From Prevotella sp. CAG:924 (GTDB lineage: Bacteria > Bacteroidota > Bacteroidia > Bacteroidales > Bacteroidaceae), in NCBI GenBank assembly GCA_000431975.1, contig HF988447.1, positions 12,036 to 45,867 of the forward strand: DNA of 33,832 nucleotides. Reading direction: 5' to 3'. Each line of letters opens with the position of its first letter. Positions within the stretch are counted from its first letter, which is position 1. A program made the translations under genes and the position numbers. Under the pieces are notes generated by a model, which saw only the letters and a list, made by a program, of their open reading frames with translations, was not told the origin of the DNA and did not search any database. Shown piece by piece: positions 23,138 to 30,742 of this stretch.

Positions 23138-23575
23138 ATGGTAAAGATCAAAGTAGTCAATACGGGGCACCAGCCCCTGCCGGCCTATGCCACGGCCGAC
23201 AGCGCAGGCCTCGACCTGCGCGCCAACATAGATGAGGACATCGTATTACATCCGATGGAAAGGAAGCTCGTCCCCACAGGGCTGCACATCGCCTTGCCCA
23301 AAGGCTACGAGGCTCAGATCAGGCCACGCAGCGGCCTGGCACTGAAGCACGGCATCACCGTACTCAACTCTCCCGGCACCGTCGACGCCGACTACCGGGG
23401 CGAGATCATGACCTGCCTGATCAATCTGTCTCAGGAGGATTTTATCATCAAAGACGGCGAGCGCATCGCACAAATGATCATCGCCCAATATTCAAAAGTC
23501 GACTTCGAAAGTGTCGACGTGCTCGACGAGACGGAACGTGGAGAAGGCGGCTACGGACATACCGGAGTGAAATAG
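23138..23575 (+). CDS. dut: dUTP diphosphatase
   Basis: Hydrolyses dUTP to dUMP and pyrophosphate, limiting uracil in DNA and feeding dTMP synthesis. It is 145 residues from ATG 23138. The frame is open for 77 more codons upstream, but that part is not Dut-like and covers the promoter. All five trimeric dUTPase motifs are present: ADSAGLDLRA (20-29), PRSGLALKHG (63-72), NSPGTVDADYRGEI (77-90, catalytic Asp), GERIAQMII (107-115) and RGEGGYGHTG (134-143). In motif V a tyrosine stands where Phe is usual. Confidence 0.96.
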   Translation: MVKIKVVNTGHQPLPAYATADSAGLDLRANIDEDIVLHPMERKLVPTGLHIALPKGYEAQIRPRSGLALKHGITVLNSPGTVDADYRGEIMTCLINLSQEDFIIKDGERIAQMIIAQYSKVDFESVDVLDETERGEGGYGHTGVK

Positions 23576-23671
23576 TATCCTCCAGTCCCTACTCCGTGGA
23601 GCGCCGGACAAGAAAGCTGACCGATGCCCGGGTCACTTGTCACAAAGGCATAGGGGCATATCATACGAATC

Positions 23672-25525
23672 ATGAAGAAAAATTCCTATAAGATCCTGCT
23701 TTTTGGCGCACTGCTGCTCTCTGTCTGCATCAGTGTGACGCCCGGCTATGCCGACAAGAAAAGGCAAAAGACGAAATCCGCTGCCACGACCGTGACAGCC
23801 CCGCAGCAGGATCCACTCTCCAAGAACGACCGTGCACGCTTCCAGTACTTTTTCCTGGAAGCGGTGCGTCAGCAGCAGGCAGGACGCTACGCAGCCGCCT
23901 ACGACCTGCTGGAGCATTGCCGGCGGATCGACCCGCAATCTGCCGTCGTCTATTATATGCAGGCTCAATATCTCTCACAGCTGGGCAAAGACTCCCTTGC
24001 CCTGAGAAACTATGAGATCGCCGCACGCCTTAATCCCAAGAACGACAGTTACCAGGAACGGCTCGCACTCTACTACATCGGTGCAAGAAACTTCGATGCC
24101 GCCACAAAGGTGTATGAGCAGCTGGCCAACAATAACCGTGACCGCGACGACATCCTCAACATCCTCGTCAAGCTCTATCAGCAAAACCACGAATACGAAA
24201 AGATGCTCGATGCCATCAACCGCATCGAACAGATCAACGGAGAGAGCGAGGACATCATGCTCAGCAAGGTACAGGTCTACGAGATGATGGGCGATAAGAA
24301 AAACGCCTATAAGGCCCTGAAGCAAATGGCCGACTCACATCCCGACGACAATATGTACAGCATCCTGCTCGGCAACTGGGAGATGCAGAACGGCAGGCAG
24401 AAAGACGCATATAAGATCTTCTCCCGCGTAGTGAGCGAGGAGCCCGACAACACGTATGCCCTCAGCTCACTATACGACTATTACCGTTCTGTCGGCAACA
24501 ACGCCGAAGCCAAGGCCATGAGCGACCGCATCCTGCTGGGCAAGAACACCCCGTCGGACAGCCGCGTGCAATTCCTCAAGATGGCCATCAACGAAAATGA
24601 AGGCGATGGAGTGGACAGCATGCAGACCGTGGCCCTCATCGACAGCGTGCAGCAAGTGGCGCCCAAGGACTCAAGCATCGCTGAGCTGAAAGTACTCTAT
24701 CTGTTTCAGAAGAAGATGCCGCAGGAGATGCAGGACAGTGCCCTCGTACAACTGCTCAACATCACACCTGACAATGCCGGCGCCCGCTTCCAACTGATTC
24801 AGAATCTGTGGACACGTCAGGACTGGAAGACGATCGCCACGCTCGGTACGAACGGCATGCTCTACAATCCCGACCAGCTGGTCTTCTACTACTTCACGGG
24901 ACTGGCACGCTTCTATCTCGAAGATGACCTCGGGGCACTGAACGCTTTCCAGCATGGCACCGCACAGATCCATAAAGACAGCAATCCTGACATCGTTTCC
25001 GATTTCTACGGCATTATGGGCGACATCTATTCCCAACGTAAGGAGATGGAAAAGGCCTTTGCCGCCTACGACAGCTGTCTCGCATGGAAGCCCGACAATG
25101 CGCTCGTGCTCAACAACTACGCCTACTATCTCAGCACCACACCGGGCGCCGATCTCAAGCACGCCGAGGAGATGAGCGCCAAGTCGGTTAAGATGGAGCC
25201 GAAGAACGGCACCTTCCTCGACACCTATGCCTGGATACTCTACGGACAGGGACGCTATGCCGAGGCGAAGATCTACATCGAGCAGGCACTGGCCAACGAC
25301 ACCGACTCCGTCACCTCCGCCGTCGTGCTCGAACATGCCGGAGATATATGGGCCAAGAACGGAGACACGCAGAAAGCACGTCAATACTGGCAAAAGGCAC
25401 TCGACAATGGAGGGGACAAGAATGTGCTGACGGCAAAGCTCAATGGTCAGGCTGCCAACAAGCCGGATACCAAGGCGACCACAAGAAAACAGAAGACGGC
25501 ATCCAAAAACAGAAACAAGAAATAA
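23672..25525 (+). CDS. Exported tetratricopeptide repeat protein
   Basis: A 617-residue protein with an N-terminal signal peptide (MKKNSYKILLFGALLLSVCISVTPGYA, cleavage near 27). A helical-repeat body follows, with many TPR-like units of about 34 residues from about residue 55 to about 595. Clear examples are AAAYDLLEHCRRIDPQSAVVYY, ALRNYEIAARLNPKND, and near the C-terminus AEAKIYIEQALAND and KARQYWQKALDNGG. The last 25 or so residues are Lys/Thr-rich. It is probably a periplasmic scaffold. It starts 96 bp after dut and runs 15 bp from the DUF4292 lipoprotein gene, so these are likely co-transcribed with the EnvC-like gene. No enzyme motif is seen. Confidence 0.85.
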   Translation: MKKNSYKILLFGALLLSVCISVTPGYADKKRQKTKSAATTVTAPQQDPLSKNDRARFQYFFLEAVRQQQAGRYAAAYDLLEHCRRIDPQSAVVYYMQAQYLSQLGKDSLALRNYEIAARLNPKNDSYQERLALYYIGARNFDAATKVYEQLANNNRDRDDILNILVKLYQQNHEYEKMLDAINRIEQINGESEDIMLSKVQVYEMMGDKKNAYKALKQMADSHPDDNMYSILLGNWEMQNGRQKDAYKIFSRVVSEEPDNTYALSSLYDYYRSVGNNAEAKAMSDRILLGKNTPSDSRVQFLKMAINENEGDGVDSMQTVALIDSVQQVAPKDSSIAELKVLYLFQKKMPQEMQDSALVQLLNITPDNAGARFQLIQNLWTRQDWKTIATLGTNGMLYNPDQLVFYYFTGLARFYLEDDLGALNAFQHGTAQIHKDSNPDIVSDFYGIMGDIYSQRKEMEKAFAAYDSCLAWKPDNALVLNNYAYYLSTTPGADLKHAEEMSAKSVKMEPKNGTFLDTYAWILYGQGRYAEAKIYIEQALANDTDSVTSAVVLEHAGDIWAKNGDTQKARQYWQKALDNGGDKNVLTAKLNGQAANKPDTKATTRKQKTASKNRNKK

Positions 25526-25540
25526 AACATAAGAAAAAAG

Positions 25541-26416
25541 ATGAAGAAAACGCTCCTTTTTATCGGTCTCTGCGCACTCCTCGTGCTCACCGGCTGTGCC
25601 TCTAAGAAGAACCTGGAGAACACGCCGAAGACTCCGACAACGGACGTCACGAACAAGGCCAATGCCCAATTGGCTTTCGTACAAAAGGTGAGCGACAACA
25701 GCGTATATGCCCAGAACATTGTCAGCTCACTCACCTTCACCGCCACAATGGGCGGGAAGGAGATCAGCGTACCCGGACAGCTTCACATGCGCCGCAACCA
25801 GGTGATACGCCTGCAGCTTATGATCCCTATCCTCGGTACGGAGGTGGGACGGCTCGAATTCACGCCCGACTATGTGCTCGTGATCGACCGCCTGCATAAA
25901 GAATACATCAAGGGCGACTACAACCAGCTCGATTTCCTGAAGGACAATGGCCTCAACTTCTATAGCCTCCAGGCCTTGTTCTGGAATCAGCTGCTTATGC
26001 CCGGCAAGACGAAGGTAGGCGAAGGCGACCTCAGTAAGTTCTCCGCCGACATCAATGCGACAGGGGTAAATGTTCCCGTGACGCTTACCGACGGCCTGCT
26101 GAAGTTTGTCTGGGCCGCAGAGCGCGGGACTGGCCGCATCAACAAGACCGACATCACCTATACGAGCAAGGCACACGGCAAGTCGACGCTCACCTGGCTC
26201 TATTCCAACTTCAAGGCCCTGGGAACCAAGAAATTCCCGGCTACCCAGGAGTTCACATTCCACACCACAGCCACCGGGAAGCAGCAGAGTGCAACCGTGA
26301 AGCTGGAGATGAGCTCCCTGAAGACTGACAGCGACTGGGAGACAACCACCACGGTGAGCTCCCGCTATAAGCAAGTCGATGTACACGATGTCTTCGGTAA
26401 AATCATGAATATGTAA
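25541..26416 (+). CDS. DUF4292 family lipoprotein, LolB-like
   Basis: A 291-residue lipoprotein. The signal ends in the lipobox LTGC, so Cys19 would be acylated. After a short linker, the body has the beta-rich pattern of DUF4292: ISVPGQLHMRRNQVIRLQLMIPILGTEVGRLEFTPDYVLVIDRLHKEYIKG, then a helical turn with LQALFWNQLLMPG, and further strands to DVHDVFGKIMNM. The order of 'RL ... LG ... L ... TP ... D ... Y.G' then 'L..L....L..PG' resembles LolB, the outer-membrane acceptor of lipoproteins. That link is my inference. It lies between the TPR and EnvC-like genes. Confidence 0.82.
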   Translation: MKKTLLFIGLCALLVLTGCASKKNLENTPKTPTTDVTNKANAQLAFVQKVSDNSVYAQNIVSSLTFTATMGGKEISVPGQLHMRRNQVIRLQLMIPILGTEVGRLEFTPDYVLVIDRLHKEYIKGDYNQLDFLKDNGLNFYSLQALFWNQLLMPGKTKVGEGDLSKFSADINATGVNVPVTLTDGLLKFVWAAERGTGRINKTDITYTSKAHGKSTLTWLYSNFKALGTKKFPATQEFTFHTTATGKQQSATVKLEMSSLKTDSDWETTTTVSSRYKQVDVHDVFGKIMNM

Positions 26417-26484
26417 GGAGGCTCGCTTCTGGATCCTGAACATGCGAGATCTCAGGAAGCCTCCGATCCATCTATCATCCATCA

Positions 26485-28191
26485 ATGAAAAGATTAGGTA
26501 TCATACTTTTATCGGCTCTGCTGCTTGCCGCACCCACGGGTGCGCAGACCCGCAAGAGCACGACCAAAAAGGCCACCACGACACAACAGCGCAAATCCAC
26601 GACGAAGAAGACCAAACGCACGTCTTCCTCGAAGAAGCGCACTAGCACGAAAAAGAGCAGCACGAAGACGGCTACCTATACCAATGCCAAGATCCGCGGG
26701 CTGCAGAGCCAGCGTTCTGCCATACAGAAGAAGATCCGTGAGCAGGAGCAGGCTCTTAAGAAGAACAAGGCCGACGTGGCTGCCCGACTGCAGAACCTGA
26801 TGATGGTCAACGGACAGATTGACCAAAGCCAGAAGAATATCGAGAACATACAGAAAGATATCCATCATATCGAAGGCAATATCGGCATTCTCAAGTCGCA
26901 GCTCCATACTCTTGAGGCGCAGCTTAAGAGCCGCCAGGCCAAATACATCCAGTCCATGCGCTATCTGGCCCGTCACCGCACGGTGCAAGACAAGATCATG
27001 TTTATCTTCTCTGCCAAGAATCTGGTGCAGATGTACCGGCGCCTGCGCTTCGTGCGCGAGTATGCCCAGTACCAGCGCGCACAGGGTGAGGCCGTAAGAG
27101 CCAAGCAGGCACAAGTCGACAACAAGCACAAGCAGCTTGAGCGTGTCCACACACAGAAGAACAACCTTCTATATAAGGGCCAGCAGGAGAAGAGCAAGCT
27201 CGAAGGCTATAAGAATGAGCAACAGGACATCGTCAACAGTCTGCAGAAGCAGCAGAAGACGATCCAGTCTGTCATCGCCGACCAGCGTAAGAAAGATGCA
27301 GCCTTGAATGCGCAGATCGACCGTCAGGTTGCCATCGAGGTGGAGAAGGCACGTGCACGTGCCGCCGCCGAGGCAAAGAGGAGAGCTGCTGCAGCAGCGG
27401 CGGCCAAGAAGCGCCAACAGGAAGAGCTGGCCCGCAAGAAGGCGGCTGCAGAAGCAGCCCGCAAGGCCAACGAGGAGCGCATCGCAGCGGCCAAGGCACG
27501 CGAGCAAGCCGCACGGGAAGCCGCACGCAAGGCGGCAGCCGAGGCAGAGCGGGCACGGCAGCAGGCCGCGCAACAGAAAGCGGCTGAAGAGGCGGCTGCA
27601 CAAAAGGCAGCCGCACAAAGAGCAGCAGCCCAGCAGGCCGCGGCAGAGCAGGCGGCCAAGGAAGCCGAGGCGGCACGCAAGGCGGCAGAGCGCAAGGCCA
27701 AGGCCGACGAGGCACGGGCAAAGAAAGAGATTGCAGAGGCCAAGGCCGACGTACAGGAAGCACAGCGTTTCTCCACCGTCGACCGTATGATGAACAGTGG
27801 CTTCGAGGCCAACAAGGGACGTCTGCCCATGCCTATCACCGGCGGATATAAGATCGTCAGCCACTTCGGCCAGCACGAGGTGGAGGGACTGCGCGGCGTC
27901 ACGCTCGACAATAAGGGCATCAACATCCTGGGAGGATCGGGCGCACAAGCACGCTGTATCTACGACGGTGAGGTGAGTGCCGTCTTTGGCTATAGCGGCA
28001 CGATGGTGGTCATGGTACGCCACGGAGCCTACATCTCCGTCTACTGCAACCTTAGCAGCGTGAATGTCAGCCGTGGACAGAAGGTGTCTACACGACAGAC
28101 CCTCGGAACGGTCGGCCCCTCACACATCCTCCAGTTCCAGCTGCGTAAGGAAAGCGCCAAGCTGAATCCTGAGGCTTGGCTTGGAAGGTAA
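26485..28191 (+). CDS. EnvC-like murein hydrolase activator with degenerate LytM (M23) domain
   Basis: A 568-residue exported protein. A signal peptide (about 1-20) is followed by a basic Ser/Thr/Lys-rich stretch (22-64). A long coiled coil (about 66-275) comes next. A second helix rich in Ala, Lys, Arg, Glu and Gln (about 281-428) resembles TolA. The C-terminal LytM/M23 domain is about 446-568. The zinc ligands of active M23 peptidases are missing: GINI stands where GxDI is usual, YCNL where YxHL, and ILQFQL where HLHFE. As in E. coli EnvC, it probably cannot cut peptidoglycan itself and instead activates amidases at division. It is the last gene of the cassette. Confidence 0.85.
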   Translation: MKRLGIILLSALLLAAPTGAQTRKSTTKKATTTQQRKSTTKKTKRTSSSKKRTSTKKSSTKTATYTNAKIRGLQSQRSAIQKKIREQEQALKKNKADVAARLQNLMMVNGQIDQSQKNIENIQKDIHHIEGNIGILKSQLHTLEAQLKSRQAKYIQSMRYLARHRTVQDKIMFIFSAKNLVQMYRRLRFVREYAQYQRAQGEAVRAKQAQVDNKHKQLERVHTQKNNLLYKGQQEKSKLEGYKNEQQDIVNSLQKQQKTIQSVIADQRKKDAALNAQIDRQVAIEVEKARARAAAEAKRRAAAAAAAKKRQQEELARKKAAAEAARKANEERIAAAKAREQAAREAARKAAAEAERARQQAAQQKAAEEAAAQKAAAQRAAAQQAAAEQAAKEAEAARKAAERKAKADEARAKKEIAEAKADVQEAQRFSTVDRMMNSGFEANKGRLPMPITGGYKIVSHFGQHEVEGLRGVTLDNKGINILGGSGAQARCIYDGEVSAVFGYSGTMVVMVRHGAYISVYCNLSSVNVSRGQKVSTRQTLGTVGPSHILQFQLRKESAKLNPEAWLGR

Positions 28192-28352
28192 ACGGACAGA
28201 GCCAACCGGCCCTTCCGTCCTTCCGTACTTGACGTAGCCTACTACGGTTTCGATGAGAGTGGCAGACAGGCTGCCCTCCAATGGCTGGATTTCCCCCAGA
28301 ACCACTACTGGCCTGCGGTTAAGACTATAACAAGCCAGACACTCCATAAGCG

Positions 28353-28389
28353 AAAGCCCCGTCACGATTTGCTGTCGTGACGGGGCTTT
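28353..28389. terminator. Perfect 15-bp bidirectional terminator
   Basis: AAAGCCCCGTCACGA (28353-28367) and TCGTGACGGGGCTTT (28375-28389) pair perfectly around the 7-nt loop TTTGCTG. Plus-strand transcripts meet TTTTATATTT after the stem and minus-strand transcripts meet TTTCG. It lies between the convergent EnvC-like and flavodiiron genes and can serve both. The stretch before it (28192-28352) holds nothing I recognise. Confidence 0.92.
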
Positions 28390-28414
28390 TATATTTGGGA
28401 TGATCCTTCAGATC

Positions 28415-29605
28415 TTATTTCTCTTCCAGCAAGGCCTTGGCCATGGCACGTCCGAGCTCCTCGCACTGCTTATGGATATCAGGCGACAAGCCCTGCTTCA
28501 TCTCCACGGGAGAGCCTACGGGCGTGAAGTGGATCTTCTTCTCGTTATAATCACCGATCGTCTTCACGGCCTTGCCTGCCCATGAATAAGAACCGAACCA
28601 GCCGATGAGGTGGTTCTTGATGTCACGGTTGGCGATCTCCTGCAACAACACGTCCATCTCATGATACAAGCCGGCATTATAAGTAGGAGCACCTACGATA
28701 AGGCCGCGGAAGCGGAAGATGTCACGCAGGATATAAGAGTGGTGGCGTGTGGAAACATTGTAAAGGGCGATGTTCTTCACACCGTTCTCACTGGCTGCCC
28801 GTGCGATGATCTCTGCCATGCGCTCCGTGTTGCCATACATCGTGCCATAGGCGATCACCAGACCCGGCTCCGTCTCATAGCGCGACATACGGTCGTACAT
28901 GCCTACCACCTTATCCACCTTCTCGTTCCACACAGGACCGTGGGTAGAGCAGATGTAGTCGATATGAGCATGTGCCAGCTTCTTGAGTGCGTTCTGCACG
29001 GGCGTTCCGTATTTGCCTACGATATTGGAGTAATAGCGCTCCATCTCCAGCCAGCACCAGGATGTCTCGATATTACGGTCGATGATACCGCCGTTGAGGG
29101 CTCCGAAGCAACCAAAGGCATCGCCGGAGAAGAGCGTGTGGGTAAGCTCGTCGAGCGTCATCATCGTCTCAGGCCAGTGCACCATCGGCGTGATGAAGAA
29201 GCGGAGCAGGTGCTTACCCAGATCGAGCGTGTCACCATCCTTCACTGTCACGGTGCGGTCGTTGATGCCATAGTAGCCCTGCAGCATGCCATGGGTCTTC
29301 ATGTTGCCCACCACCTTCACGTTGGGATAATACTTGCGCAGCAGGGCGAGCGAACCGCTGTGGTCCGGCTCCATGTGGTTAATCACCACATAGTCGATCT
29401 GACGGTCGCCAAGCACCTCATGGATACGTTCGATGAACTGTACGAAGAAGTCGACCTCTACGGTATCGATCAGGCAGACTTTCTCGTCAACGATGAGGTA
29501 GGAATTATAGCTCACTCCCTGCGGCAGCGGCCAAAGGCCCTCAAACTTAGCCTTGTTACGGTCGTTGACACCTACATAGAAGATGTCGTTGGTAATTTCG
29601 ATCAT
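28415..29605 (-). CDS. Flavodiiron protein (FprA-type A flavoprotein)
   Basis: Cytoplasmic O2- and/or NO-reducing enzyme that protects anaerobes. It is 396 residues long, the minimal two-domain form. The N-terminal metallo-beta-lactamase-like domain has diiron ligands in HMEPDH (H77, E79, D81, H82), H143 (MVHWPETM), D162 (FSGDAFG) and H222 (STHGPVW). The flavodoxin domain (about 249-396) starts with the FMN loop YGTMYGNTERMAE and includes RGLIVGAPTYNAGLYHEMD and GSYSWAGKAVKTI. The electron donor (rubredoxin or another) is not encoded beside it. It lies 9 bp after a sugar kinase gene on the same strand. Confidence 0.94.
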   Translation of the reverse strand: MIEITNDIFYVGVNDRNKAKFEGLWPLPQGVSYNSYLIVDEKVCLIDTVEVDFFVQFIERIHEVLGDRQIDYVVINHMEPDHSGSLALLRKYYPNVKVVGNMKTHGMLQGYYGINDRTVTVKDGDTLDLGKHLLRFFITPMVHWPETMMTLDELTHTLFSGDAFGCFGALNGGIIDRNIETSWCWLEMERYYSNIVGKYGTPVQNALKKLAHAHIDYICSTHGPVWNEKVDKVVGMYDRMSRYETEPGLVIAYGTMYGNTERMAEIIARAASENGVKNIALYNVSTRHHSYILRDIFRFRGLIVGAPTYNAGLYHEMDVLLQEIANRDIKNHLIGWFGSYSWAGKAVKTIGDYNEKKIHFTPVGSPVEMKQGLSPDIHKQCEELGRAMAKALLEEK

Positions 29606-29614
29606 AATCCTATT

Positions 29615-30553
29615 TTATTTTAATTCTGATTTCTTCTTTTCTCCAAATTCCTTCGACACATAGTTGAAGATACTCTTACAGCTCTCCGCGGAGAACTCCT
29701 GTGCCGACTGGATCACGGCATCCCACTGCTCCTCCGTGAGGCCCTTGTCGAGGTCCTGGCGGGTGATGTGCTGCTTGAGCAGTCCGAAGATGAAGCCGGC
29801 ATTAAAGTTGTCACCGGCACCGATGGTGCTCACCGTCGATGTCTGTCCTGTCGGATAACTCTTCTTCAGTCCCTTGTCACCCCATACCTCCACGGCACCG
29901 GCACCCTGCGTATAGATGAAACGGTGGCAGTAGAAAGAGATCTCTGCCTGATACACCTTGTCGGGATCCTTGAGATGATAGAGCACGTCAAAATCCTCAT
30001 GGCTGCCACGCACGAAATCGGCATACTCCAGATTCTCGAGCAGGTTGGGCGTGATGCGCATCACCTCATCCTTATGCGAGGGACGGTAGTTCACGTCATA
30101 GTAGATAATCGCTCCGTGGTTGCGTGCATAGTCGAGCAGTCCCATCACCTGAGGACGGATCACCGGATTGACGGCATAGAAAGAGCCGAAGATCACGATG
30201 TCGTCCGGCTGCACGTCAGGATAGACAAAATCGAGATGATCGTGCGGATGATCCTTATAAAAGAGGTATTCTGCATCATTATGCTCATCGAGGAAAGCCA
30301 GAGAGATGGGCGATTTCGAATCCGGGAACACATTGACGCGCTCTGCGTGGATATTGTTCTCCTTCAAGAAGTTGAGGATATGCTGTCCCACACGGTCGTT
30401 ACCGGCCTCACCAATAAACGTGGCGTCAGCGCCCGAGCGACCCAAGGAGATGATCGCATTAAAGGTAGAGCCACCCGGATAAGCTCCGATGGGCTGTTCG
30501 CCCTTAAAAATAATGTCGAGTACTGTCTCGCCTATTCCTATGACCTTTTGCAT
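29615..30553 (-). CDS. PfkB-family carbohydrate kinase (fructokinase-like)
   Basis: ATP-dependent sugar kinase of the ribokinase/PfkB family. It is 312 residues from ATG 30553 (MQKVIGIGETVLDIIFKG). The frame is open 46 codons upstream, but that part covers the promoter. The substrate glycines lie in AYPGGSTFNAIISLGRSG (24-41). The anion-hole and catalytic base motif is TIGAGDNFNAGF (243-254, Asp248). GQHILNFLKENNI and YYDVNYRPSH are typical of the fructokinase branch, but the sugar cannot be fixed from sequence. It is the first gene of a pair with the flavodiiron gene. Confidence 0.88.
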   Translation of the reverse strand: MQKVIGIGETVLDIIFKGEQPIGAYPGGSTFNAIISLGRSGADATFIGEAGNDRVGQHILNFLKENNIHAERVNVFPDSKSPISLAFLDEHNDAEYLFYKDHPHDHLDFVYPDVQPDDIVIFGSFYAVNPVIRPQVMGLLDYARNHGAIIYYDVNYRPSHKDEVMRITPNLLENLEYADFVRGSHEDFDVLYHLKDPDKVYQAEISFYCHRFIYTQGAGAVEVWGDKGLKKSYPTGQTSTVSTIGAGDNFNAGFIFGLLKQHITRQDLDKGLTEEQWDAVIQSAQEFSAESCKSIFNYVSKEFGEKKKSELK

Positions 30554-30576
30554 TGCTATTGCTGAATTAAGTGGTG

Positions 30577-30611
30577 CAAAGATAATCAATTTCAAGGCAA
30601 ACGGAATCAAA
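30577..30611 (-). promoter_or_regulatory. Candidate promoter of the kinase-flavodiiron pair
   Basis: On the minus strand, TATCTTTG (30577-30584) matches TAnnTTTG exactly, 23 bp before the kinase ATG. A TTTG (30608-30611) stands upstream with a 23-nt spacer, slightly longer than the usual 19-21. Confidence 0.55.
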
Positions 30612-30643
30612 AAATAAGTGTTTCTTTTCTTTTGCCCTGAAAA

Positions 30644-30662
30644 TCTTGACCTAGGGTCAAGA
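30644..30662. promoter_or_regulatory. Palindromic operator candidate between divergent genes
   Basis: TCTTGACC (30644-30651) and GGTCAAGA (30655-30662) are perfect 8-bp arms around TAG. With a 2-nt slip the symmetry continues as AAAA on the left and TTTT on the right. It overlaps the -33 region of the M16 gene promoter and lies about 60 bp upstream of the kinase -7 box. A regulator dimer bound here could control one or both directions. Confidence 0.6.
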
Positions 30663-30678
30663 GATTTTCGTAATTTTG
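30645..30678 (+). promoter_or_regulatory. Promoter of the M16 peptidase gene
   Basis: TAATTTTG (30671-30678) matches TAnnTTTG. CTTG (30645-30648) stands upstream at 22 nt and lies inside the palindrome. The start point would be near 30685, giving a leader of about 58 nt before ATG 30743. Confidence 0.55.
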
Positions 30679-30742
30679 CATGCCCACCCATGTGGGATCA
30701 CATACAGGGGCCGACAAAGTCCCGCCCAATGAAAAGACTGAA

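Noticed and set aside
27350..27730. Possible nucleotide tandem repeat in the alanine-rich region of the EnvC-like gene
   Set aside because: Codons for Ala, Lys and Glu recur, but no exact repeat unit keeps its period. This is low-complexity protein, not a DNA repeat array.
27169..28023. Long minus-strand frame rich in Leu, Cys and Gly opposite the EnvC-like gene
   Set aside because: It arises from the Ala/Lys/Glu codon repeats on the plus strand, and no hydrophobic topology or family pattern makes sense.
28353..28389. The perfect 15-bp inverted repeat considered as an insertion-sequence end or attachment site
   Set aside because: It has a short loop, adjoining T-tracts and lies between convergent gene ends, with no transposase or target duplication. 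It is a terminator.
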